Shown in pieces: positions 49,259 to 59,939 of a DNA stretch of 64,000 nt (position 1 is its first letter; each line of letters starts with the position of its first letter). Source of the stretch: Trissonchulus latispiculum (taxonomy: Eukaryota > Nematoda > Enoplea > Enoplida > Ironidae). Made by a program: the position numbers and the translations under genes. Below the pieces are notes generated by a model. That model was given only the letters and a program-made list of their open reading frames with translations, made no database searches and was not told the DNA's origin. Location: the NCBI GenBank assembly GCA_030248195.1, contig JASAND010006477.1:1-64000 (forward strand), given 5' to 3'.

Positions 49259-49486
49259 GGTATAATAACGTTCGTTTCGTAGATCATTTGGTTTAGGCAA
49301 AACATTAAGTCTTCCCTGAACCGCGAGGTTCAGAAACCAGGAATACGTGTCCTTCGAATGTGAAAGCATTCTTTTTCCGTAATGACTAATGTTAATTTTG
49401 CTGGTAGATTCAAATGCATAGTCAGCAGAGTCCATTTCGTACAAAAATACATCCAATTGCCGTAAAGAAGTCTTCTACAGGGTACC
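49259..49486 (-). CDS. Candidate internal exon, unrecognised
   Basis: Minus strand: acceptor TACCCTGTAG then KTSLRQLDVFLYEMDSADYAF..., followed by a possible donor GTAAAAG after TTCAAAT. Codon use looks protein-like for about 75 residues. The phase does not fit the other minus-strand candidates directly. Confidence 0.28.
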
Positions 49487-49499
49487 ATAAAGTGATTCC

Positions 49500-51250
49500 A
49501 CAAGAGGACTCATAAGCGCATCAAATGCATCCAAAAAATACGGGTCAGTAGCTGGTGAAATTATCCAGAATTTCGTGTAACGAGTATATGATTATGTTTT
49601 CTGATTCTGATTTGCTATTCACGCTTTCGCATATTATAACGTTTATTTATGTTAATACAGTTTCAAGCTGTATTTTTGATAGTCAGGAAAACAAACTTCA
49701 AGGATGCGTTATACCCTAGCTAATATATTTCGTCTCTGTAGTAGTTAAAAAATTTGACGCTCACATCTGTTTGAACTAATAATTATTTGAGTAATTAATT
49801 GCTCCTAACATCAACTTCTACCAATTACAATTCTGCAATTATGAATAACACATTGCCAGTTACTGAATGGATACTTAATAAATTTACATTCAAGCTACAT
49901 TTACTAGTCAGGGAAGGCAAAACTTTAAGGATGACGTTATACCATAGCTAATATTTCCTCTCTGTAACAGTTAAAAGAATTTGCTGCTCACATCTGTTTG
50001 AACTAGTAATTACTTGAACATTTAATGCTACTTTGGTCTTTAAAACTGATGATCCAGTCTTGAGTAGTCAACCTGTAAATGCAAGGTTTAATCGCTCTTA
50101 ACTAAGTAAGTCAATTTGCAACTAATGACAATGTACAATCCTCACTAACAAATTCCCAGGGCTGAATGAATACCCATGCAATCCAGCAGTAAAATTACAT
50201 TGCTGGCTCCTCTCTTGTTAAGTGTTTACTTTTGTTGCCAGTTAATAAAACAATATTTGATGTAATGATGCTGGACAGTGTTGCTTTCAGAGTTAGTTAA
50301 CATTTGACTTCATTTTGGACCCAGGAGAGTATTTCAGGTGTAACTAGTTCTTCAAGCTTTCTGATATTCACAATGATATCCCAACTGCAATTAGTCTAAG
50401 GTTGAAATTAACTAAAACTATTTGGAGCTATTTGCGTACCTTTCTGGCTAATTCAGTCAGCAGAATTGAACTATTTGTATTAACAATCACTGCAAACCGC
50501 GATTATTTTTATTACTGTCTAAATATTCATGTCGCCATGCGAACTCTCACGTAACGGCAACACCTTCGTTAATATTTTATCAGATAACGAAATATTTTTA
50601 TGCTTTATAAGCTTATGCCTTATAAATTTAAACATTGTACAATCACTGCCTCAGCGGGATAAAAACGTTGTCAGATGACGTTGTCAGGTACAGTCCAGAT
50701 TCATAACTCTTCCCCCTCTTTCTGTAAAATCCTGGGCATCTAATTAAGGTCCATCTGCCAGCATTAATTATTTCCATATTTTCTGAAAATTAGAACTAGG
50801 AGGACATAAGCGTAATTAGCGGCCAGACGGCCAAGCTTCGAGAGCCCCCCGATTCATAAACACTATTATAGGCCAGACGGCTAACAAGGGTTTAATTAAA
50901 TTGGAAATGGACAGAAAGGGAGATTAGGAGGGTGGACGTAAGAAGGGGTAAACAAGGCAGTCTGGTTTTGAGACTCGGAGAAAGCAGTGGTTGGTTTAAG
51001 TCAAGGCTGTCTGAAGCCTTCTATATATGTATTTGCATTTGTTGTATACACCAGTTTCATGTTAAATAAAGTCACTCTGTTTGAGAAGACAGTAAACTGT
51101 GCGGTTTGATTACGGGTTCACTTGGATTCTGATTAGTACATAGAGACTCAGCCTATCACTCTGACACATGTTAACATGATCATAGCAATTGTTCATAGTA
51201 ACTATTCACTATCTTTAATATTTTCTTTACAAAATGTAGCTAAGAAGTGT
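49500..51250. other. No gene seen in this part of intron 5
   Basis: AT-rich. Two related stretches, near 49680-49790 and 49895-50010, share AGTCAGG.AA, GTTATACC.TAGCTAATATTTC.TCTCTGTA and CTCACATCTGTTTGAACTA in the same order, so this is a direct repeat about 225 bases apart. Confidence 0.5.
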
Positions 51251-51253
51251 GTT

Positions 51254-51520
51254 TCACGCTAACAATTTCACTTTATCTCCTGGTTGATAGTCTTCTCTTT
51301 CGTTTCGCATTTCTGAGATTCCATAATCACATTTTACTTTTGCTTGAGTTCCTTTTCCTTGTGCACCCATTGTAGATTCCACTAGAGTTTTCCTTGAGCT
51401 AGCCTTATATGGACTAAGTTGATGCTTGACAGCTGCTTGCATACAGCAAACTATTGCAGTTCTTTTAGGACGTATTACCCTAGCTAAACATTGGTCAAAC
51501 TTTGTATAACTTTTCTTCTG
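51254..51520 (-). CDS. Possible relic ORF, unrecognised
   Basis: A minus-strand open frame from about 51520, QKKSYTKFDQCLARVIRPKRTA through CDYGISEMRNEREDYQPGDKVKLLA to a stop at 51254, looks protein-like and basic. No start, splice site or family is evident. A retroelement or degenerate gene fragment is possible. Confidence 0.25.
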   Translation of the reverse strand, partial: QKKSYTKFDQCLARVIRPKRTAIVCCMQAAVKHQLSPYKASSRKTLVESTMGAQGKGTQAKVKCDYGISEMRNEREDYQPGDKVKLLA

Positions 51521-52188
51521 ACAGCCTTGCGCTCAATGTGCTTTCCTATCAGTTGCTGAACGCTAATGAGATCCAAGGTTTAGTTGCAAGACTTATCTTT
51601 CGTTTCCCATTTAGATTCCATAATTACTAGTAACTAATTTCCTTGATTACCGTTCTTGTTTGTATCTTATCTACAGATGTCTACAGCTTCGTTGATCACT
51701 GAAGACACTGCTTCGACCTGTCTGTTAGTTCCGATAGCGTCTATGGTATTTAATTTTATCTCTTAGACATGTATCCATTACATTTATTATATACTTCTTT
51801 ATTTTTTCATAGAATTCCCGTTAACCACATATATATTATATATATATACTTCTACTTGCTGTTTTGCTCTTTCTTGATTTGTAACTTTCCTTTAGAATTC
51901 AAACTCCCAATTAATAGCAAACGTGAACATAATGGGTTGGTTGCACATCCTACCTTTACATTACATATTTACCTTTTTCTGTATCGAACATATGCTTCAT
52001 ATTTAGATTTACCTTGGACTGCACCAGCAAAGTTTAAGAATAGTAGCAGAGTAGCAGAAGGTTAACTAGTCATTTCCCATTAAAAAATCGGACTTAGCCT
52101 TTTGCTATTCCGCAGCTATACTTATACTTTGTTGGTGCAGTCCAGGGTTAATCCCACTTTTCATCAATGACAGTATGATTCACTTCAC

Positions 52189-54132
52189 ATGTCTAATAGG
52201 TTTATCGTAGATTCGTCTCCAACTACTGTCTTACACTTACCGTTAGGGAATGATCACCAACCTTCCACTTCTCATGGGACTGGTAAACCGGGACGCCGAG
52301 ATGAACTGTTTGAGAAAACGGAAGGACCCTGGATTAAAACAACTATAACAGATCCTGTTTCGTGTGTAGTAGCCATTTCTTGATAAATAGCCAGAGCCAT
52401 TTCTTGATAAATCTCGATTTTGCACAACGTGCGAACGTTGTGAACGTTGTGTTGTTGTTGTGAACACAGCGGCGAACGAACACAATGTTCACACAACGTG
52501 TGAACACGTTAGTCACTACGACAGTTTGGAAAAGTGGACTGCTAGCGTTTGTACTGGTCCAATTTGCAAAAGACAAGATACTCATTTTTACAACCATCAA
52601 GGGAAAAAAGTTCACATGAAGGTAACTACACATATGAACTTAATTATACAATTTTTGTTATAATGTTATATAATGTTATGTTGGTATATATAATGTTATA
52701 ATGTTATATATGTTACGGACCATGTGTATAATTGCCCAATATGCACATGGAGCAAGTTCTTTGTCCCATATGCGTATGGGTCAAGAGTTTTTGCCCCATG
52801 TGCATATGGGTCAAGAGTTTTTGCCCCATGTGCACATGGAACAATGATCTTTTGCCCCATGTATAAATATCAGCAATTCTGAGTAATTTTTCTCATTTCA
52901 AACGTTAGTTCAATGCAAAAATATTATTTAACTACGTCAGTATTAGAATTGATGCAAAACTGAGATTGAAGGTCGAAAATTACAGAAGATGAAATATCCG
53001 TATTTTAAATTCTTAAAATTGTAGAATTTTGACAGTGCAAATTTCGTTGGTTAAAATATGGAAATTATTAAATTTCTAGATTTGTTTGGTATTTTGTAAA
53101 GAAGCTTCTGGATGTGAAAATATATAGTCCGGCGCCAAAGTTTTTAACATTTTAGATTTAATTCTCAAACTATTCTGGTATTCAAATTATAAATTACATT
53201 TTCGGAACATTAAGATTTTATTTCTAAGCAAATATTCTGAAACTATTTTATATTTTATTAAAGCTTAAATTATAATCACGAAAGCTAGCAAATTTAGAAA
53301 ACATGAAAAATTCCAAAGCAAGAAATTTTAGCTCTTGAAATTATTATTTTTGCAAATTCGAATACTAGAATAGTTTAAAAATTAAATCTAAAATATAAAA
53401 AACTTTGGTGCCGGACCGTATAGATTTTCACAGCCAGAAATTTCATTTTGTTACAACATACCAAACAAATCTAAAAGTATACTAACTTCCATATTTTCAT
53501 CAACGAAATTCGCACTTTCAAAATTTAAGAAATCTTAAGAATTTTAAATCCGGATATTTCATCTTCTGTAATTTTCGACCTGCAATCTTAGTTTTGCATC
53601 AATTTTAATATCGACGTAGTTAAATAATATTTTGCATTGAACTAACATTTGAAATGAGAAAAATTACTCAGGATTGCTGGAATTTCTATATGGGGCAAAA
53701 GATCTTTGTCCCATCTGCACATGGGGCAAAGCTGTTGGCCCATATGCATATGGAACAGGAATTCTTGCCCCATATGCATATGGGACAACTATATGGGGCA
53801 ATTTTACACATGGCCCGTAACATATATAATGTTATAATGTTATAATGTTGTAATTATACTATTACAATTATACATTTTTAAGCTTTTCTTGCATTATATA
53901 CCTTTAGTTGACTTGCTATTCTTTTGACACTTATTGTATGTATTATTTTCAGAGCAGGGCTTCACGTCTTAGTTCAACCAACTATATGCCTTTGGAAAGA
54001 AATTACTTGGATCTCGCAACTGATATGGATGCACGGGTGTTGGACCAGTATCGGGAATATTTCATACGCCAATGTCAGATTAATAGAGAAATCAATGCTG
54101 ACATTGACGAAAAGCAGTGGAAATGGTTCTAA
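52189..54132 (+). pseudogene. Possible two- or three-exon relic containing a large MITE
   Basis: Plus strand: a frame MSNRFIVDSSPTTVLHLPLG... (52189-52383), then SHYDSLEKWTASVCTGPICKRQDTHFYNHQGKKVHMK ending at donor GTAACT near 52622, and, after acceptor ATTTTCAG at 53951, SRASRLSSTNYMPLERNYLD... to a stop at 54132. The CTG.ICKR..T.FY...GKKVHMK block faintly recalls the C-terminal Cys-rich domain of piggyBac transposases, but several cysteines are absent. A palindrome of AACGTT/GTTCAC words at 52420-52510 separates the first two parts. Low confidence as a functional gene. Confidence 0.25.
52712..53821. mobile_element. 1.1-kb fold-back element with CCATATGCATATGG arrays
   Basis: Ends are GTTACGGACCATGTGTA and the inverse of GTTACGGGCCATGTGTA. 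Arms extend about 430 bases each (to about 53150 and from about 53395). Both subterminal regions hold three to five units of TTGCCCCATATGCATATGG. ATATATAATGTTATAATGTTATA occurs on both sides, either a long duplication or a pre-existing tandem repeat. Confidence 0.8.
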
Positions 54133-54931
54133 ATTCCAACCCAACAACATGCGGAATCTTGTTCGTCGTAATATTAATGGTCGACGTCAACAAAATTAAA
54201 ACTGAATTGAACTGAACTGGAACAGTCAAATTTCACTGACTGGCTCAACGACTGACTCATTCTTCTGGAAAATTCTACCTCACTCCATTCACCTCATTTT
54301 GCTTCAGAATTTGCTGACTGACCTAATACTGACTGACTATTCTGAGAAATGATACCTCACTTAAATCACCTCATTAGAAATAGTACAATCTATACTTACT
54401 GCATTAATAAATTAATAGGTTTATGTACATACTGACATACTAGGATAATGCTATAGTTGCATTTCATTGTTTCCAGCTTTCAGTGAAACATTAGGAATTA
54501 ATTATAATTTGGACTGCAACTTTAATTGGAGTATTTCCAATTCTGATTGCAAATAAAACGTTTGTTGTTCCAGAACTGGTAGGTGTCTAGGAAAAATTTA
54601 TTATAATTATATAATTTGCATTACAACTTTGCTTTGATTTCAATTTTGGCTCAAAATCACACGTTAAATATGTGTGCTGTGCCAAAACTGGAAAAATGTA
54701 TACTACTGACGATTTCCAATTCAGTTCCATTGAAATGCCAGTTGATGAAGACACCCATGTTCATAAGATAACACTATAAGGTGCAATTGTGTAATCTCCA
54801 TCTCTCCTATCAATCCTGCTTGAACAAAATCTACTCTAAGTCTCTTGAGTTCACTCACATCCCACAGTATTATATAATAATCTTGTATTGCTTTTACTTT
54901 GTTTGTTGGTTTTTACTCGATGTTTCTTTAG

Positions 54932-57900
54932 ATGCTTTTGATAGATCGATAGTAGATTATGACTGGAAGCTGAACTTTCCAGTGCAAATCAGTGAAGCTG
55001 TACAAGATTCCTTACCAGATTTTATTCTTGGAAACATCACTACAGATGTCTGCAGTTCAGGAACCAAATTAGGTAAATAGTCCAGCCTAGTAGGCTGGTT
55101 TAAAGATAAAAAAATAAATGTCTCCATTGAAAAATTCCCATAGAATTAGAAGACAATAGACTTAATAAATTCTTTGTTAGTTGGTTACCCTTCACCAAGT
55201 CCTGTCTTCATCGCAGCCAATCTCCATCCCAAGCCATCTTCTTCTTGCTTCTTTTATGTTTATGTATGTAACGTAAATGTCATGCACGGAGTAGTGGTAA
55301 GTTCATTAAGTAGTGTATGATTCATGTGAAGTTCAATTATTGAAGTCATTCCACCCTGGACTTTCAGAATTTGTGGGCATGCATTTTCTCAAAATTACGC
55401 CCCGTGACCAATTCAGTTTACTTTCTAGGGAAATATGGGTGCATTCAAGCAATCTTTCCGTTCGATCGCCACTTCAGCGGTGCAGTCTTTCGAACCATTG
55501 TTTCTCCCGCCATTTTGGTGGCTCTCTCTTGGTTGGCCTTCTGGATACATCACCAGTACTCTGCTGTGGCTAGAATTATACTGGGACTATCCCTACTAGC
55601 AATGACTGGAACCATTGCTGCCTATTCCTTAAAAGATTTTCCTTCCATGTCCTATATATCGGCAGTTCACATTTGGTATGCAGGATGCTTACTTTTCATC
55701 ATAGCTTCCCTCTTGGAAACTGTCATTGTCAACGTGATGGCGAGATCTGGAAAACTTGGAAGACGTCAAACCTACAAAGTGTTACAGAATTCAGAAGATG
55801 TAAGGATTGCCTATAAAGCTAGCTTAGCTCTGAAGAAAGTATATATGTATTGCATATATATACAATGTGACGGAAAAGACATAGATAAACACAGAAAAGA
55901 AAGTGAATAGCGTCGTTTCTGCTGGCTTTCAGAACAAACAATGGGCAGTTCGCTTCAAATTGGCGAAAACAGTGATTCGGTAAAAAAGCTTTCCCATTCT
56001 AGTTTGAACTTGAAGAGAAGAATACACATGCTTTCAAAAACTTATCACCAACATTAATTCCAAAAATTAAATTACATTTCCCTTGTCCCAGTTCTTCTAA
56101 TTTAAAATGCAAAATTAAGATGGAACCACACCCCCACATTTCCTTTTATTCACCTCAGAATGGTGTGTGAGATGTGAAGTGTATAGGAGCAAATGATTAC
56201 CTGCTATTTGCAAAATTGTAACAACACAAAACTGTTCGCGCATATAGGTACTCTGCTGAACTCGAAGCAGCAAATAATTTATGTGCTTCGACTGTGGTTA
56301 TTAACCCAGTCCCCACATCAGGCCCGAATTTTTCGGGTCTGAGGTGCTGTAGTGACATCCTTCTTCTTTCGTTTATTATCATCAAGAGTACATAATAGCT
56401 AAGAGTGTGATAAGCGTCACACTCTTAGTTATTAAGGCCGGGGACATGATCTGCACGGTAACGGCTGACCCCCTACACAAATTAGACCCCAGTGACCCCC
56501 TCCCACAATGAGTACCTACACATTTGTGTATGTTTAAGCCCGGTTCATACTTGTCTCTAGTCTCTGTCTCTATGTCTCTGTCTCTGGCCGGTTCATACCG
56601 GTCTCTGTCCTTTTGTCCTATCGTCTCTAAGCTGTCCTTAAGAGTCTCTAGGCGAAGTTGAACAATGTCAACTTTTCTGCCTGTCCTTAGGAGACAGCCA
56701 ATCAGAATACCGAATGAAATCATGTGATCAGTCTGTTAAGTTGAATATTTTAAAGTAGCTGCTTCTATATCCAATTTTTAAGTCAGTTTTCCACACATAT
56801 AACGTTAGCTGTTAACATGACAATATAAATAATATTGTGTTATTCCATTTTAAAAATATCCGGTTCGTTTTTAACTACACCAAATGACCAATGAAATTTG
56901 ATTTTGTTGTCACATGATCCAGTCTCTGTCCTTTTGTTCTTTAAGTATGAACGTCTTGTCTTTTATCAGTATAGAGACAAAAGGACAGAGACATAGAGAT
57001 AGATAAGTAGAGACAAGTATGAACCGGGCTTTATGTGTTGAAGCTCAAAAGTGGCCAGTTGCTGATAGAACGTTTATGGCTTCAATACATATATAAATAT
57101 ACAAGCGAGTGAGCATACACAAATGTGTACTAAAAAAGTCTGACCAAAAAATGTAGAAAGCGAAATTGTTTTCTTTATATCTCAAAAACGCTTCAAGATA
57201 GCTACCACAAAGTATATATTTTCTGAACCGGACTGATGAGATCTTTCTTTTCGTGAAAAAATTTTTTTGAAATTTCCCGTGCGATTTCAAAGGGCGCGGC
57301 TTTTATATGTACAGAAGAATTGGTACATGGTACTGCCGCGATTTTTTTACGAAAATTTTCCCCTTGTATGAAAGTGCTACACCAAATTTCAATTTTTTTG
57401 GCTGAAAATTGCGTGAGTTATTCAATTTTTTAGATTTTCAAAATCCTTTGATCTTTGCCGCTTTTTCGACTTTGACTGGTTATTACTCGCGACTCGCTCA
57501 ACGGAAAAATTTTTCGATTAGATTTTCAGGACCGCCTAGGCGTCCGCTTTCACCCGATATATGTGAGATTTCAAAATTTGAAAGTCGATTTTTTCGAAAA
57601 ATACCACTTTTTGACCCAAAATTTCGACATAGCGAGTCTTGCAAAAGTGAGTAAAAATTACATAATCATAAAGTCCAATCTAAGCTGAATCCAACGATAT
57701 AAAGTTTTTGTGGCTACAACTTACATTGCGTCCGCAATGAATTTTTAAACAATATCCCTTCTTTCAGCTGGTTTTTGGCTCCCTTTGATGTTGCCGCCTT
57801 GATTTGCCTGAACCAGTGTAAACTAGCAAAAACCAGCTGAAAAAAGGAAATTGTTTAAAAATTCATTGCGGACGCAATGTAAGTCGTAGCCACAAAAACT

Positions 57901-58483
57901 TTATATCGTTGGATTCAGCTTAGATTGGAGTTTATGATTATGTAATTTTTACTCACTTTTGCTAGACTCGCTATGTCGAAATTTTGGGTCAAAAAGTGGT
58001 ATTTTTCGAAAAAATCGACTTTCAAATTTTGAAATCTCACATATATCGGGTGAAAGCGGACGCCTAGGCGGTCCTGAAAATCTAATCGAAAAATTACAAA
58101 TTACAATTTGCTCTTAGTTGTTATGTAATACTCTTGTTATCATGTTATTACCCTCGGTGGGACTGAAATAATCGCACGTCAGTGCTTGGGGACCTTGTTT
58201 TCTATCCTTGATCCTCGCATCGCCGCCTATTGCTCGGCACCAAGATAAAAAATTTGCTTTCATCTGTTCCAGCAAACTGCCGCTACCACTTAATTAATAA
58301 TATTGTTATTGTTAATTAATATTATTGTTTCAGAAACATCTGGTAGAAGAAGACTTTAAAAGCAAATGTCGCGTATCAGTGCCTAGTGTTCTGGATTGCA
58401 TATCTGCATTTTTATTTCCAATTCTTTTCGCTACTTTCATGGCTGCTTTCTTCATTTTATTTTACTCCCAGCAAAATGTTTAA
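54932..58483 (+). CDS. Cys-loop receptor subunit, exons 6-8 (loop C and four membrane helices)
   Basis: Exons 54932-55072, 55429-55799 and 58334-58483 complete the gene begun at 37379. Exon 6 gives AFDRSIVDYDW; exons 6-7 form a second disulfide loop (VCSSGTKLGKYGC) placed like the loop-C disulfide of glycine-type receptors. M1 is FRTIVSPAILVALSWLAFWI. M2 reads SAVARIILGLSLLAMTGTIA: the Arg at 0' typical of anion channels is present, but the usual Pro-Ala-Arg is Val-Ala-Arg, and the 9' Leu is Ala or displaced by a one-residue gap. M3 is ISAVHIWYAGCLLFIIASLLE. The M3-M4 loop is short (about 45 residues) and ends VPSVLDCISAFLFPILFATFM, which is M4. AATAAA lies at 58584. Chloride selectivity is inferred from homology; the altered pore makes it less certain. 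Confidence 0.88.
56383..57060. mobile_element. Left half of MITE-A, interrupted by TWA MITE 2
   Basis: It starts CAAGAGTACATAATA as in the complete copy at 62855 and keeps the AACGGCTGACCCCC block. At TTA 56534-56536 it is interrupted; it resumes at 57031 with TTATGTGTTGAAGCTCAAAA. The copy at 7348-7736 has TATGTTTATGTGCTTAAGC without interruption. The right half is missing. Confidence 0.7.
56537..57030. mobile_element. TWA-target MITE 2 (GTCTCT/AGAGAC arrays)
   Basis: The 494-bp element begins AGCCCGGTTCATACTTGTC and ends in the inverted form, with TTA on both sides (56534-56536, 57031-57033). The ends are dense in TCTCTGTC and GACAGAGA words. The unfilled site in MITE-A at about 7520 supports the boundaries. 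It lies in intron 7 of the receptor gene. Confidence 0.85.
57508..58094. repeat. Near-perfect long hairpin, ~270-base arms, 50-base loop
   Basis: Arms 57508-57777 and 57827-58094 are almost identical inverted copies with only scattered differences. Landmarks are GACCGCCTAGGCGTCCGC, AAAATTTCGACATAGCGAGTC and ATTGCGTCCGCAATGAATTT with their complements. It lies in receptor intron 7, so the pre-mRNA would carry it. Confidence 0.9.
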
Positions 58484-58739
58484 CCTCACTTTATGAGAGG
58501 AACTCACTCTATAAATCAGTTGTATCTCTATAGAGTTATAAAATGTTTATACGAATCATTTTAATGGTTTACGGCATGTATTTAATAAAATAAACGGATA
58601 CTGAAAGGTTGCATTATATCATTGCATAATCTAATTCCTCCATCCAACAAATACACATTTTTAATGATAAGGGAGGCTTAATTTTGCCTAGTCTTAAATC
58701 TTTGTGTCAAACTTAGTCTTTTGTCTTCGAACATCATGG

Positions 58740-59930
58740 CTTGGAGGGAAACGCAAGAGATCCAAATTATGATAGTTGGTGAGGCGTGAGCGGGATATAC
58801 CAACGGGACCAAAAAAATTATATCCCTGATTTCGCTGAAACTTTGCATAAAGGGTTTAAGGAGCAATAAAGAACGATTCACGATGGAGTGCTTTGTCTTT
58901 TGTGCTTTGTTTTTTTACCATCTGTGCTTTGTGCTCAGTGCTCAGGAGACAATGCTTTGTGCTTTGTGCTCAGCAGACTGAAGACACATAGTTCACGACG
59001 ACAAAGCACAATCACGAAAAGCACAGATCACGTGACATGGGAATTATTCAAAATTTAAATAACCATCACTGCGAAACGTTTTAAAATTAGCGAAAATTAT
59101 AATTGTAATTGCTTTGAAATTAAATAACAAAAAATTCATGTGTGTATTGCTTTTCCGTACTAATTTTTAATAAATTGGCATAGGACTATGTGGGAATTTA
59201 ATACTCGTTTTTGAAAAGGGTCTATTCCGACCAATATAGAAATTAGGGTCTTTTCCAGATTACCCCCCCACCACTCAAAGTTGTTAAAACTCGACCAAAT
59301 GGGGTAATCTGGAAAAGACCCTAGAAATTATCCACTATTTATGTTTTTGCTTTAGTAGGCACTGTCTTCCCAAAAATTATTACATATTTTATAGGACTAC
59401 TGTAGCTCTTTTCATTAAACTTTTCATGTCATTTGTTCCAGCAAATCAGCCAAGAGATTGGCTTAATTTGATTAGAGAGCACAAAAGCACGAAGTAAAAT
59501 CTTCAACATTGTTGAAGATTCTCAAAGCACACCAAAAGCACAAAAGCACCAAAGCACAAAGCACAATCATCATCGTGAATCGAGAAAGCACAAAGCAGAA
59601 AGCACTGTGCTTTCTCGCCATCATGAACTATCAAAGCACAAAGCACTAAAGCACAAAAGCACAAAGCACTCCATCGTGAACCGGGCTTAAGCACGAATCT
59701 GAAATCCGTTTTTCGATTAAACGTTTCGTTAGCTCAAGATAAGTCTACATATAATAAGCTTACGCTACAACTTTAATTCTCACCAGCTAACGAAAAGATG
59801 AATCGGAAAAATACATTTCGCATTCGTGCTCAGCACCCGAGAAAATCCCTGAATTATGCAAGTTTTTAGCAAAATTGGGGACAAATGATTAAATCCCTTG
59901 GTCCTCCTTAATGTGCTGGTATCCTTTCGG
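58740..59930. repeat. Family C copy split by TWA MITE 3
   Basis: 58740-58869 and 59688-59930 together match the family C palindrome at 11350-11965, including GCACGAATCTGAAATCCGTTTTTCG and TTCGTTAGCTCA. The interruption is at TAA (58867-58869, 59688-59690). Confidence 0.7.
58870..59687. mobile_element. TWA-target MITE 3 (AAAGCAC arrays)
   Basis: Ends are AGAACGATTCACGATGGAGTG and the inverse of AGCCCGGTTCACGATGGAGTG, with TAA on both sides. Both flanks inside the element are long arrays of CTTTGTGCTTTGTGC and its complement. An inner dyad of GGGTAATCTGGAAAAGACCC type lies around 59225-59320. Confidence 0.8.
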
Positions 59931-59939
59931 ATATTTTTG

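Larger units (their letters stand above)
39453..54931 (+). other. 15.5-kb intron 5 of the Cys-loop receptor gene
   Basis: Donor GTAAGT at 39453 and acceptor TTTCTTTAG ending at 54931 restore frame (T joined to AT). The intron holds at least six transposons or fold-backs, a reverse-transcriptase ORF and a few exon-like stretches on both strands, listed separately. 49500-51250 and 54200-54900 show nothing beyond AT-rich sequence and short tandem words. Confidence 0.8.

Noticed and set aside
52243..52633. Minus-strand Val/His/Asn-rich frames
   Set aside because: They come from the AACGTT/GTTCAC palindrome and show no splice or motif support.
52740..53800. CRISPR-like array from regularly spaced CCCCATATGCATATGG units
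   Set aside because: Units are part of fold-back element ends, spacing is irregular and the DNA is animal.
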